Source of the DNA: Acidobacteriota bacterium
GTDB lineage: Bacteria > Acidobacteriota > Terriglobia > Versatilivoradales > Versatilivoraceae
Reading direction: 5' to 3'
Length of the DNA stretch: 64,000 nt
NCBI GenBank assembly: GCA_022826755.1
Contig: JAJDUG010000080.1
Span: 27,776 to 91,775, forward strand
Positions 54,365-62,646 of this stretch are shown here, piece after piece. Each line of letters begins with the position of its first letter. Positions within the stretch are counted from its first letter, which is position 1. A program made the translations under genes and the position numbers. The notes below the pieces were generated by a model. The model was not told the DNA's origin. It ran no database searches and worked only from the letters and a program-made list of their open reading frames with translations.

Positions 54365-55289
54365 CCGACTCACCCTCCCCGGGCCCCGGAATGAGCAGGG
54401 AGAGAGCATCGGGCTGCAGGCTCACCGACTGCGGCAAGCAGCCGATCAGCTCACCGTCGCCCTGCACGCCGATTTGCGGGATGCCCTTGACCAGCACGGA
54501 GCGGGCGCGGAACTGGAGCACGTCCGGAAGACGGTGGTGCCTCCGGCGAACCACGTTCCAGAAATACCAGGGATAACGCCAGCGGTCCCTGCTCTGAAAC
54601 AGACACACCTGGAATTCTTCCGAAAAAAGGTCCGCCTGGCCGGTAATCCGAAAGCCGCCGCCATAGTTCTTGACTCGGCTGATCACCGCAAAGGTGGCCT
54701 GCCTGGACTCTCCCTCCGCCCGCACCTCGAATGGGGCAAAGGGGTATCTCAGGAGCTGCTGCAAAGCCGCAATCCAGAAGGCTCCCTGGCCCAGGAGCTT
54801 CTTCAGTCCCGGGTTCACCGCACTCACTAAGGCGGCGTCCACTCCGATGCCGGCCATCAGCACAAAGGGTCGACCGCCCACCCGGCCCAAAGCGATGCGC
54901 CGGATCAGGCCGGTCCTGAGCAGCCCGGCCGCTTCGACCCAATCCAGGGGCAGACCGATCTCTTTCGCCAGGACATTGGCCGTGCCGGCGGGAATCAGCA
55001 ACAAGGGAACCGAGGAGCCCGCCATGCCGGCGACAACCTCGTTGACGGTACCGTCTCCCCCGCATGCCACGATCAGGTCGCAACCCCGCTGCAAGGCCGA
55101 TCGGGCAAGGCTGGTGGCATGGCCGGATCCGGCGGTCGGGTGGGCCTCCACCACTGTCCCGATAGAGCGAATGTGCTCCACGACCGCCTGAAGCTTGTGG
55201 GCCGGGCGCCACTGCAGCCTTCGGGCCGCGGGGTTGTAGATCAGGGCTGCTCTCGAAAACCGCAAGGATGCAGGATGCCTGGCGCGCAT
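54318..55289 (-). CDS. Diacylglycerol-kinase / LCB5-family lipid kinase-like protein
   Basis: 323 residues. The DAGK catalytic core is clear: CGGDGTVNEVVAGMAGSSVP near residue 76, LLIPAGTANVLAKEIGLPLD and GIGVDAALVS. It phosphorylates a lipid alcohol (diacylglycerol or similar) at the inner membrane. It starts at ATG 55289, 49 bases after gatA, and is probably the last gene in that series. The last 47 bases overlap the opposite-strand gene. Confidence 0.8.
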   Translation of the reverse strand: MRARHPASLRFSRAALIYNPAARRLQWRPAHKLQAVVEHIRSIGTVVEAHPTAGSGHATSLARSALQRGCDLIVACGGDGTVNEVVAGMAGSSVPLLLIPAGTANVLAKEIGLPLDWVEAAGLLRTGLIRRIALGRVGGRPFVLMAGIGVDAALVSAVNPGLKKLLGQGAFWIAALQQLLRYPFAPFEVRAEGESRQATFAVISRVKNYGGGFRITGQADLFSEEFQVCLFQSRDRWRYPWYFWNVVRRRHHRLPDVLQFRARSVLVKGIPQIGVQGDGELIGCLPQSVSLQPDALSLLIPGPGEGESVIPREGRGSAKGSGR

Positions 55290-55338
55290 GTCTCACGGGG
55301 GCGCCGAGTACACTATCGACCAGGGGAGCCCGCAGGCG

Positions 55339-56784
55339 TCAGAGGGCGAACCCGCCGGCCTGTTCGAAGGCATGGGCCGCGTTCAGAACCACCTGCTCGT
55401 CGAAGTGTTTTCCCAGAAGCTGAATCCCCACGGGCATGCCCTCGGGAGTCCGGCCGCAGGGAAGCGAAATGCCGGGAATGCCGACGAGGTTGGCGGTAAT
55501 GGTGAAGATATCCGAAAGGTACATGGCCAGCGGATCGTTGGTCTTCTCGCCCAGGCGAAAAGGCGGAGTGGGGGAGGTGGGCGAAATCAGGAGGTCCACC
55601 TTTTGGAAGGCCGCCTCAAAGTCCCGCTTGATCAGGGTTCTCACCTGCTGGGCCTTCAGATAATAGGCGTCGTAGTAGCCTGAGCTCAGGACGAACGTCC
55701 CCAGCATGATCCGACGCTTGACTTCAGCGCCGAATCCGGCATCTCTGGTCTCCCGGTACATGCTGGAAAGATCGCCCTGTCCGGGAATCCGCAGCCCGTA
55801 TCGGACTCCGTCATATCGGGCCAGATTGGAACTGGCTTCGGCCATGGCGATCACGTAGTAGGTGGCAATGGCGTAATCGGTGTGCGGCAGATCGACCTCG
55901 ATCAGGTCGCACCCCAGGTCCTGAAACAGCTTCAAGCCCGCTTCGATCCGGGTCCGGACCGGCTCGGAGATGCCGCTCTTGCGGTACTCTCGGGGCAGAC
56001 CGATTTTCAGGCCTGCAATCGGCCGACCGAGCCCGCCCGCGTAGTCGGGCACATCCACCGCCAGGGAGGTGGCGTCGAGCGGATCCTTTCCGGAGATGAC
56101 CTTGAGTATCCTGGCCACGTCTTCGACGCCCTGAGCCAGGGGACCGATCTGATCCAGAGAAGATCCGAACGCCACCAGCCCATAACGCGATACGCGACTG
56201 TAGGTGGGCTTCATCCCCACGACACCGCAAAACGACGCCGGCTGCCGAATGGAGCCTCCGGTGTCCGTGCCCAGCGCCGCTGCCGCCATACGGGCGCCTA
56301 CGGCCGCGGCCGACCCTCCGCTGGAACCGCCGGGAACGTGGTCGCGGGAGTGAGGATTCCGGGTAGGCCGAAAGGCAGAATTCTCCGTGGACGAGCCCAT
56401 GGCAAACTCATCCAGATTGGCCTTTCCAAGAAACACGGCCCCGGCCGATGCCAGCCGGTCAATGACGGTGGCGTTGTAGGGAGCGACAAAGTTCTCCAGG
56501 TTCCGAGATCCGCAGGTGCAGCGAAGACCCCGAATCAGGAGGTTGTCCTTGATGGCCATCGGCAGCCCGGCCAACTCGGGAAGCGGCTCCCCGGCATGCT
56601 TCATGCCATCGATCCGCTCGGCCTGCTTGAGGGCGAAGTCGTTGTCATGGTGCAGGAAGGCCTGAACCTCGGGGTCCCGTTCCCGGATGCGATCCTGGAA
56701 GGCACGGCAAATCTCCACGGCGGAAGCTTCGCCGCGCTCGATCAGCCCCTTGATCCTTGTTGCGGTCAGCCTTGTGAAATCCAT
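55339..56784 (-). CDS. gatA: Glutamyl/aspartyl-tRNA amidotransferase subunit A
   Basis: 481 residues. Amidase signature: Lys in PMAIKDNLLIRGLRCTCGS and the Ser-rich segment PGGSSGGSAAAVGARMAAAA with the Ser-cis-Ser-Lys triad. GatA releases ammonia from glutamine and passes it to GatB to amidate mischarged tRNA. ATG 56784 has GAAGG six bases upstream. It is co-oriented with gatC 45 bases upstream. gatB is not in the window. Confidence 0.94.
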   Translation of the reverse strand: MDFTRLTATRIKGLIERGEASAVEICRAFQDRIRERDPEVQAFLHHDNDFALKQAERIDGMKHAGEPLPELAGLPMAIKDNLLIRGLRCTCGSRNLENFVAPYNATVIDRLASAGAVFLGKANLDEFAMGSSTENSAFRPTRNPHSRDHVPGGSSGGSAAAVGARMAAAALGTDTGGSIRQPASFCGVVGMKPTYSRVSRYGLVAFGSSLDQIGPLAQGVEDVARILKVISGKDPLDATSLAVDVPDYAGGLGRPIAGLKIGLPREYRKSGISEPVRTRIEAGLKLFQDLGCDLIEVDLPHTDYAIATYYVIAMAEASSNLARYDGVRYGLRIPGQGDLSSMYRETRDAGFGAEVKRRIMLGTFVLSSGYYDAYYLKAQQVRTLIKRDFEAAFQKVDLLISPTSPTPPFRLGEKTNDPLAMYLSDIFTITANLVGIPGISLPCGRTPEGMPVGIQLLGKHFDEQVVLNAAHAFEQAGGFAL

Positions 56785-56829
56785 GAACACCTTCAGGCCG
56801 AAGGGTTGAAGCGAGGCAGGAGGATCGGG

Positions 56830-57132
56830 CTATTTCTCCGAGATGACTTTCGGCACCTTGAAGTGGCCCGACCCGGTTGCGGGACCATTGCCCAACGACT
56901 GTTCCTGGGAAAATCCCGACCGGACCCGGTCGGCCCGCCAGCTATAGTTCTGCTCCGAGGTATGGACTACCTGAGCGGTAGGCTCGATTCCACTGGTGTC
57001 CAGTCGATTGAGCTGCTCCACGTAGTCCAGAATGGAATTCATCTGACCGATGAGTTCCCGCTTCTCCTCTTCGGTCACCGCCAACTGGGCCAGATTGGCG
57101 ATGTAGTCCACTCGGGCGCCATCGATCTTCAT
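56830..57132 (-). CDS. gatC: Glutamyl/aspartyl-tRNA amidotransferase subunit C
   Basis: 100 residues. The GatC pattern is complete: VDYIANLAQLAVTEEEKREL, LIGQMNSILDYVEQLNRLDT, GIEPTAQV and RADRV. It stabilises GatA/B. ATG 57132 is chosen as relatives begin with MKIDGARVDYIANLA. It lies ten bases after the DciA-like gene and 45 before gatA. Confidence 0.92.
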   Translation of the reverse strand: MKIDGARVDYIANLAQLAVTEEEKRELIGQMNSILDYVEQLNRLDTSGIEPTAQVVHTSEQNYSWRADRVRSGFSQEQSLGNGPATGSGHFKVPKVISEK

Positions 57133-57142
57133 GGCGGAATCC

Positions 57143-57571
57143 TCACTTTCGCCGATCCAGGCAGGCCGCGGCAGCCGCTTGAATCCGGGATCTGAGCTCC
57201 TCGTCTGCAATCCCTTGAAGGGGAAGGGCGACGGGAGTCGACCGTTTCGCGGGAGGGGCCGAAGGCGGTGTCCGCGGCTCTTGCTCTACCGTGGAGTCGA
57301 TCCGGAACGCCACCCGGCTGATTTCGGTGCCGAGCGCCTGGTTGAGCCGGCTCACGATCTCCCCCCGCAGAGCCCGCAATTGCCGCTTCCAACTGGACGA
57401 CGGCACCAGGACCACCAGCCTGGATCGACTGATTTCGACAGGCCGGGTGCGACGGGCCAGGTGCTCGCCCACGATCTCCTTCCAAAGCGCCGCCGCCACC
57501 TGCTCCGTCCATTGACCGTCGGCCGCGTACTGACGGCAGAGATCGGGGAGCAAGGTTGCAAGTGGTTTCAT
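57143..57571 (-). CDS. DUF721 / DciA-like protein
   Basis: 142 residues. The DUF721 pattern is seen: MKPLATLLPDLCRQYAADGQ, WKEIVGEHLARRTRPVEISR, LVVLVPSSSWKRQLRALRGE. DciA loads the replicative helicase in bacteria lacking DnaC-like loaders; not all DUF721 proteins are DciA. The tail is Pro/Ala-rich, then helical. ATG 57571 is six bases from a repeat whose CTGAAACAAC edge starts at 57577. Confidence 0.8.
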   Translation of the reverse strand: MKPLATLLPDLCRQYAADGQWTEQVAAALWKEIVGEHLARRTRPVEISRSRLVVLVPSSSWKRQLRALRGEIVSRLNQALGTEISRVAFRIDSTVEQEPRTPPSAPPAKRSTPVALPLQGIADEELRSRIQAAAAACLDRRK

Positions 57572-57915
57572 CTGGTCTGAAACAACAGTTAAGAGTGGAG
57601 AGTGAAGAGTGGAGAGTGAAGAGTGGAGAGTGAAAAGTGAAGAGCCTTGTGCTCGACACATTAAGCATCGTGTTGATCTTGGCCTGAAACAACTCTTGTT
57701 TCTTCACCTTTGGATGATCCGCACCGTCGTCGGGGGCGGGGGCGCCGCTTGTCTGAAAGCCCCCTGTTTCGGAAAGAGCGATTAGCGGTCAGTGTTTACT
57801 GAAGCCTTTTGCGAACATTCAAGCGCCCGCTCCCAAAACCCTCCGCTCACCACCCTTCCGACTTCAAACTTCACACTTCCCCCTTCCCCCTTCACACTTC
57901 AAACTTCACACTTCA
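57572..57915. repeat. Intergenic repeat tract: CTGAAACAAC edges, AGTGGAGAGTGA units and CTTCACACTTC units
   Basis: 344 bases without a gene. CTGAAACAAC at 57577-57586 and 57684-57693; about three copies of AGAGTGGAGAGTGA at 57591-57640; GCGGTCAGTGTTTACTG at 57786-57802; TTCAAACTTCACACTTC and CCCCCTTC units at 57859-57915, reaching the stop codon of the next gene. Confidence 0.75.
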
Positions 57916-59316
57916 TCAGTGCTTGATGGCTTCCCAGTAGGACACGAACTCGAACTCGGGACTGTTGGACGGATTGTGGCAGGTCACACAGGAATTCGGC
58001 CCCAGCGGTTTCATCTTGAACACGGTCGGCTGCCGGCTGTGTTCCCGCCCCTGGCCGTGGCAAGCCTCGCACTGAACATTGGCCAGGTGGGCGGTTCGAT
58101 AGAGGTCTTCAAACCCACCCGGCTGCCCCGAACCGGTCACGTGGCAGATGACGCACTGGGTATCGAACTCCTTTCTTTCCCTGACCAGGATGTCGATGGC
58201 ATGGGCGTGGCCCGAGCTTTCCCACACCTGAAAGGCCGCCGCATGGCAGGTCCCGCAGGTCTGAGAGGTCACGAAATCGGAATCGGCGTGATCCTGGTGG
58301 CTGCCGTGGCTGTGGCCATGGCCGTGGTGGTGGCCGTGGTCATGGGCGGTTTGTCGAGCCATATCGGTCTGTCTGACCGAGATGTCGGCTTTGGCTTTCA
58401 CCATGAAGGCGGCCATATCGGGGTCGTCGGCCACACGCCGGGTCAGGCGGTGATTCAAGGGCTGCACTGCCGGCCGGCCCGATTTCAGGGAAAAGCGCAG
58501 CTCCCCCAGGCTCTTGGCTTCGTCTTCGGCGTAGACGATGGTGGACCGGCTGATCTTGATGGGCGGCATGGCCGTTTGATGCTCGAATCCGTTGAGAATC
58601 ATATCGATGCCTCCGTGGTCGATAGCCAACTGGATGGCGTCGCCAAGGGGCATGCAGGCCAGTGCAATCACGTAGTCACACTTCTCTCTCAACTCGGGCA
58701 GCCATTTTCCGGCGCTCTCGGATGGATTCTCCCAGCGGTAGCCCGCTCCGCTGCTGGAAGAATGCTTGCTGACCGCCAATCCGATGAAGCCGACCCGGAA
58801 AGCGGGGGCGGAGGGCGCCGGCCGCATGGTCTTGATCACATAGGGATCGAGCAGCGGATCGCCGGATTGGTCGGAAAGCAGGTTGGCGGAAATGAACCGC
58901 CCGTTTTTGCCGAGCTCCACGCCCAGGGCCCGCAGTTCCTCAACATCGTTGCCCCCGACGTTGAAGACCTCGACTTCCAGCAACTCCATCCCCTTCCAGA
59001 GCCACTCGTTCTTGACCCCCCGATCAGGGCCCAGCCGCTGCATGAAGTTGCCGATCTCCACCTGGAGGGCCGGACGGTCGGGAAACTCCCGTATCCTCTC
59101 CCTGATGACCTGTGCTCGGCGAGCAAGACCGCCCGCGGGATTGCGCGGTCAGCCGCAGGGTTCGAGATTCCCCCGGACGTTTCCGGTAAAATAGATGCTG
59201 AAGTCGAAGTCGGAACTCTGGAGTTGCGGCGCCGATCGAACCTGGCCAATGACCGCCAGCACGGACAAAACCAGGCCGGCGCCATAGCGCAAACGCCTAT
59301 CGATCAATGGAAACAT
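57916..59316 (-). CDS. Tetraheme cytochrome c with 5'-nucleotidase-like N-domain; candidate selenoprotein with in-frame TGA
   Basis: 466 residues if TGA 59149-59151 is read as selenocysteine 56. Before it: a signal peptide (LRYGAGLVLSVLAVIGQ), then FSIYFTGNVRGNLEPCG and the TGA, followed by PRNPAGGLARRAQVI. Relatives, as I recall them, have EPCGC here. The N-domain resembles 5'-nucleotidase-like metallophosphatases but lacks some metal residues. A His-rich run lies at 325-340, then four CxxCH sites: CGTCH 354, CVICH 388, CEACH 416, CVTCH 443. GTG 59061 would start a 381-residue protein without a signal, which could not receive heme in the periplasm. ATG 59316 is adjacent to GAGGAGG; TTG 59307 fits better for spacing. 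A nonsense mutation or sequencing error is the alternative. Confidence 0.62.
59118..59133 (-). promoter_or_regulatory. Candidate bacterial SECIS stem-loop after the in-frame TGA
   Basis: GGCG (59133-59130), loop GTCTTGCT, CGCC (59121-59118). The loop starts with GU at +20 from the UGA, and GGUCU lies at +19 to +23, the position I recall in E. coli fdhF. A competing stem GACCGC/GCGGTC could form around the UGA. Confidence 0.5.
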
Positions 59317-59480
59317 CCTCCTCGCAGGCAGGCCCGAACCGGCCGGCTGGCACCACGGAATGGACCTGTTCTATCATACCGCCCGGAAGTTTGTAAACCG
59401 GGCTGGCCGGCAGGCGGATCGGCAGCCCGGACTCTCCGCGCCGGCTGCTTTCGGGAAGCTCTTCAAGGACGTCCACCCAC

Positions 59481-60077
59481 ATGCCCGCCGGACTCGACTC
59501 TCACTCCCCACGCCTGATTCTAGCATCCGCCTCTCCCAGAAGACAGGAGCTGATGAAGCTGCTCCGGTTCGACTTCGAAGTCCGGGTAAGCGGCGTGCCC
59601 GAGGAACCTCGAAGCGGCGAGTCTCCAGCCCGGCTGGTGATGCGTCTGGCCCGGGCCAAGGCCGAGTCCATCCGCGATACCCGGCCCGAGGCCTGGGTGG
59701 TGGGAGCCGATACGGTGGTGGTCTGCGGCTCCGAGATTCTGGGAAAGCCCGATTCGCCGACGGCGGCGGGGGAGATGCTGCGGAAGCTGAGCGGCCGCAC
59801 CCATGAAGTGTTGACGGGCATCTGCATCCGGCACCGCCAACTCCGGCATGCCAGCTTCGTCGAGACCAGCGTCCGATTCGCGGCGCTTTCCGATAGAGAC
59901 ATCCAGGAGTACCTGGCGACCAGTGAGTCCCTGGGCAAGGCCGGAGCCTATGCGATTCAAGGCTATGGCTCCCGATTCGTCCACGGGATTCACGGCTGCT
60001 ACTTCAACGTCGTGGGGCTGCCCCTGGCCCACCTCCACCGGACACTCATGCAATTGGGGTTCCCGGCAGATGGATAA
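59481..60077 (+). CDS. maf: Maf-family nucleoside triphosphate pyrophosphatase
   Basis: 198 residues. RLILASASPRRQELMKLLRF, the ADTVV motif (VVGADTVVVCGSEILGKP) and YAIQGYGSRFVHGIHGCYFN are family hallmarks. Maf proteins hydrolyse dTTP/UTP or modified nucleotides to monophosphates, keeping them out of nucleic acids. The start ATG 59481 has AAGGAC before it. The stop overlaps the NFACT gene by eight bases. Confidence 0.92.
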   Translation: MPAGLDSHSPRLILASASPRRQELMKLLRFDFEVRVSGVPEEPRSGESPARLVMRLARAKAESIRDTRPEAWVVGADTVVVCGSEILGKPDSPTAAGEMLRKLSGRTHEVLTGICIRHRQLRHASFVETSVRFAALSDRDIQEYLATSESLGKAGAYAIQGYGSRFVHGIHGCYFNVVGLPLAHLHRTLMQLGFPADG

Positions 60078-61833
60078 TTTCTGCCTCCAGGCGCAGATGC
60101 AGGAACTCAGGGAGTTGCTGCCACAAAAGAGAATTCGCAAGGTCAGGCAGCTCGATGACCGCCGATTCCTCTTCTCGCTGCACCGCCCCTGCCCTTTCGA
60201 CCTGGCCGTGGTGCTGGAACAGCGACTCCCCTGTCTCTACTTGCAGCCCAAGGAATCACGGGCAGGCTCCCCCGTCGCCTCCGCCAGTGACTGGCTTCTT
60301 TCGATGCGGAGCCACCTGGCGGGAGGTACCATCGTCGCCGTCGAAAAAGAGCTGGGAGATCGGGCGGTGACCCTCGCGATCGAGGAAGGAAAGTGGCCTT
60401 CTTCGGCCAGAACCCTCCATCTGCGCCTGGAACTGATTCCCCTTCGGGTCAACGCCTTCCTGCGGGACGACCAGGGCCGCATTCTGCGGGCCTTCAGACC
60501 CCATCAGCCCGGCGCCGGGCCCGGCGCCGGATCCGGCCTGGAAAGCCTGGACAGGCAGGTGCTCCACGACCTGGTCCTGGATGCCTGCCGGGAGTCGGGA
60601 AGGAAGAGCCCAAGGACCGGCCGGACCGTTCGCCCGAGGACGGGAACCCGAGGACTGAGTCCTCTCTTCCTTCGAGAGATCGCCCACCGATGCCCCCCGC
60701 CGGACCCGGAGGGGGCGTGGGAATGCTTCCGGGAGATGATTCGGCGGTTGCGGCATGGGCCCTTCAGCCCTCGGATTTACCCGCCCGCCCAAGACAACCG
60801 TCCCTGGATCTGCACTCCTTTCCCGCTGGCCCACCTGGAGGGCTGTCCTCATCGGGAATTTCCCGACATGAACGCTGCCGTCGCCGAGACCTGCCGGCTC
60901 TTCCAGGATCGGCAAGGGCGGCTCGAGCAGCGTCAGGGCCTCCTCTCGCCTCTCCGCCGGCGGAGCAGGAAGCTGACCCGCTTGCGGAAAGACCTGGAAG
61001 CGGACCTGGAAAAGAACCGGCGGGCCCAGTGTTTCAAGAAATACAGCGACCTGCTGCTGGCCCAGGCTCCCCGGTTGCCTGCGGGGCGGACCTCCGTGAA
61101 CCTTCCGGACCTGTATCAGCCGGATCAGCCCGAGGTGACCATTCCCCTGGAGCCCCGGCTCACGGCGCTCCAGAACGCCAGCCGCTATGCGCGGCTATTC
61201 CGGAAGTCGAGCCGCGCCATTCCCAGGATTCTGACTCGCCTGGAAGCGGTTCGGGCGGAGCTTTCCGCCCTGGAAGAGCAACGGGAGCAGCTTGACCGGA
61301 CACCCTCTCCGGCCGAGCCGGAGGCGCCGCCCAAACGACCGGATCCAACCCCTTCGCCGACCTCGGCCGGGGCCGGGCCGCGCCACTCTTCCAGGGAAGA
61401 GGGAAGGCCGGAACTATCGAAGCTGGCTCGCCGCTTTGTTTCATCCGATGGGCTGACCATTCTGGTGGGCAGAGGGAACCGGCAAAACGACGCCCTGACG
61501 GGCAAGGTGGCCCACGGTCACGACTTCTGGCTGCATGTGGCGGGCTATTCGGGATCTCACGTGGTCCTGCGAAATCCCGACAGGCGCTCGGAGCCCCCCG
61601 AGGCCTCGCTGCTGGAAGCGGCCCAGTTGGCCGCCTACTTCAGCCAGGCCCGCAACGCGCCCCGGGTCGAAGTGCACTATACGCAGAAGAAATTCGTCTC
61701 CAAGCCCAAGGGCGGGAAGCCCGGTGTCGTCCGGCTCCGTCGCTACCAGTCCGTCGCCGTCCGCCCCTGCATCCCCGACTTTCCTGAAACAACAGAGAAA
61801 AAGAGTTATCCACGAAGGGCACCAAGGGATTGA
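60070..61833 (+). CDS. NFACT-family protein (RqcH/fibronectin-binding-like)
   Basis: 587 residues. N-terminal NFACT-N lobes with gaps (LLPQKRIRKVRQLDDRRFLF), a long coiled-coil middle (about 290-420, RRSRKLTRLRKDLEADLEKN), then the NFACT-R domain: ILVGRGNRQNDALTGKVAHG, HDFWLHVAGYSGSHVVLRN, with the D-x-W-x-H motif. RqcH adds alanine tails to stalled peptides on 50S subunits. Whether this copy has that activity is uncertain because the N-lobe diverges. ATG 60070 overlaps maf. The last 15 codons and the stop lie in a dispersed repeat. Confidence 0.82.
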   Translation: MDNFCLQAQMQELRELLPQKRIRKVRQLDDRRFLFSLHRPCPFDLAVVLEQRLPCLYLQPKESRAGSPVASASDWLLSMRSHLAGGTIVAVEKELGDRAVTLAIEEGKWPSSARTLHLRLELIPLRVNAFLRDDQGRILRAFRPHQPGAGPGAGSGLESLDRQVLHDLVLDACRESGRKSPRTGRTVRPRTGTRGLSPLFLREIAHRCPPPDPEGAWECFREMIRRLRHGPFSPRIYPPAQDNRPWICTPFPLAHLEGCPHREFPDMNAAVAETCRLFQDRQGRLEQRQGLLSPLRRRSRKLTRLRKDLEADLEKNRRAQCFKKYSDLLLAQAPRLPAGRTSVNLPDLYQPDQPEVTIPLEPRLTALQNASRYARLFRKSSRAIPRILTRLEAVRAELSALEEQREQLDRTPSPAEPEAPPKRPDPTPSPTSAGAGPRHSSREEGRPELSKLARRFVSSDGLTILVGRGNRQNDALTGKVAHGHDFWLHVAGYSGSHVVLRNPDRRSEPPEASLLEAAQLAAYFSQARNAPRVEVHYTQKKFVSKPKGGKPGVVRLRRYQSVAVRPCIPDFPETTEKKSYPRRAPRD

Positions 61834-61880
61834 GGTTGACCGAGACGGGATCGCAAGGTCACGAAGGGATGAGCGATTTT
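61784..61880. repeat. Dispersed repeat, CTGAAACAAC / GAGTTATCCACGAAG type
   Basis: CTGAAACAAC (61784-61793), AAAAAGAGTTATCCACGAAG (61798-61817, identical to 36478-36497), then GGGCACCAAGGG and GGTCACGAAGGG units. The NFACT stop codon (61831-61833) lies inside it. Confidence 0.75.
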
Positions 61881-62244
61881 GAAGTCAGGGCGATGGGCTC
61901 CCGGGAACGCAGGAATCTTGCTCGCAGGGGGCGGATTGGAAGCCCGGGCTTGCCAGCGCCGGACGCCTGATCAACCGAAACCAGACGCCGCAACGGAGTG
62001 TTGGGCATAGTGGTCGTAAGAAACGGGGCAGATCCATCGAGAAGGACGTAACTGTTCGGTCAAGCTGTGGGCTTTGAGGGGTGGATCTCCAGCTCGATCA
62101 GGTGGCGATGCCGGCGCAAAAGCCGGGCTCGGGGATCACCAGCCATTGAGGCCGGCTAACCTGCCAAATCTCGTTGGGGTGGTGGGCCTCACCGACCACA
62201 AGGGAGCGAGATTCGTCCTCTGGAGTGGCCGGCCCGGGCAGTAA
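61834..62244. other. Region without a recognised gene
   Basis: 411 bases between the NFACT gene and the sigma-factor remnant. Beyond the repeat at its left edge, no frame shows a recognisable domain, ribosome site or stable RNA. A 33-codon frame at about 61868 is possible but unsupported. Confidence 0.4.
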
Positions 62245-62563
62245 CGTCCCCGACTCAAGAATGCCGCCAAGAACCGCCCTCTCTTCGAAGGCGATACCGA
62301 AGCATGGATCGTCTGCTGCTCCCGGCGCTTTTTGCCCCTTGCCAAGCGGGTCGCCGGCGTCGACCACCTGGCCGGGGATCTACTTCAGACCAGTTGGATC
62401 AAGATCCTCCAATCCATCAATCACGCGCCTGCTTCGACGGCCCCAAGGCTTGTCGTTGGGTGCGTACGGTCGTCACCAACACGGCCGAGAATGTCCGCCG
62501 CCTGCGGGAGCGGGGCGGCGAAGTGGCTTCCCGCGAAGAAGTCGATCAAAAAATATTGTAATC
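62245..62563 (+). pseudogene. Broken ECF-type RNA polymerase sigma factor
   Basis: One frame reads LFEGDTEAWIVCCSRRFLPL, AKRVAGVDHLAGDLLQTSWI, KILQSINHA, which matches region 2 of ECF sigma factors. Near 62425 the match moves to another frame: FDGPKACRWVRTVVTNTAEN, VRRLRERGGEVASREEVDQK, then TAA. Region 4 is missing and no start codon with a ribosome site is seen. So a frameshifted, truncated sigma factor gene is likely. The frame change could also be a sequence error. Confidence 0.6.
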
Positions 62564-62646
62564 AATCGCCGTTTCGATTGTTTATAGAGGTAGAGGCGCA
62601 AACACGTTCAGAGCAACCTCAGGACCCCACGAGGAAAGGAGGCCCC

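Noticed and set aside
59061..59063. GTG 59061 as the start of the tetraheme cytochrome
   Set aside because: It would remove the signal peptide needed for heme attachment in the periplasm, there is no ribosome site, and the upstream frame before the TGA clearly belongs to the same protein family.
61868..61970. 33-codon frame after the NFACT gene
   Set aside because: No ribosome site, no similarity, and it overlaps a dispersed repeat region.
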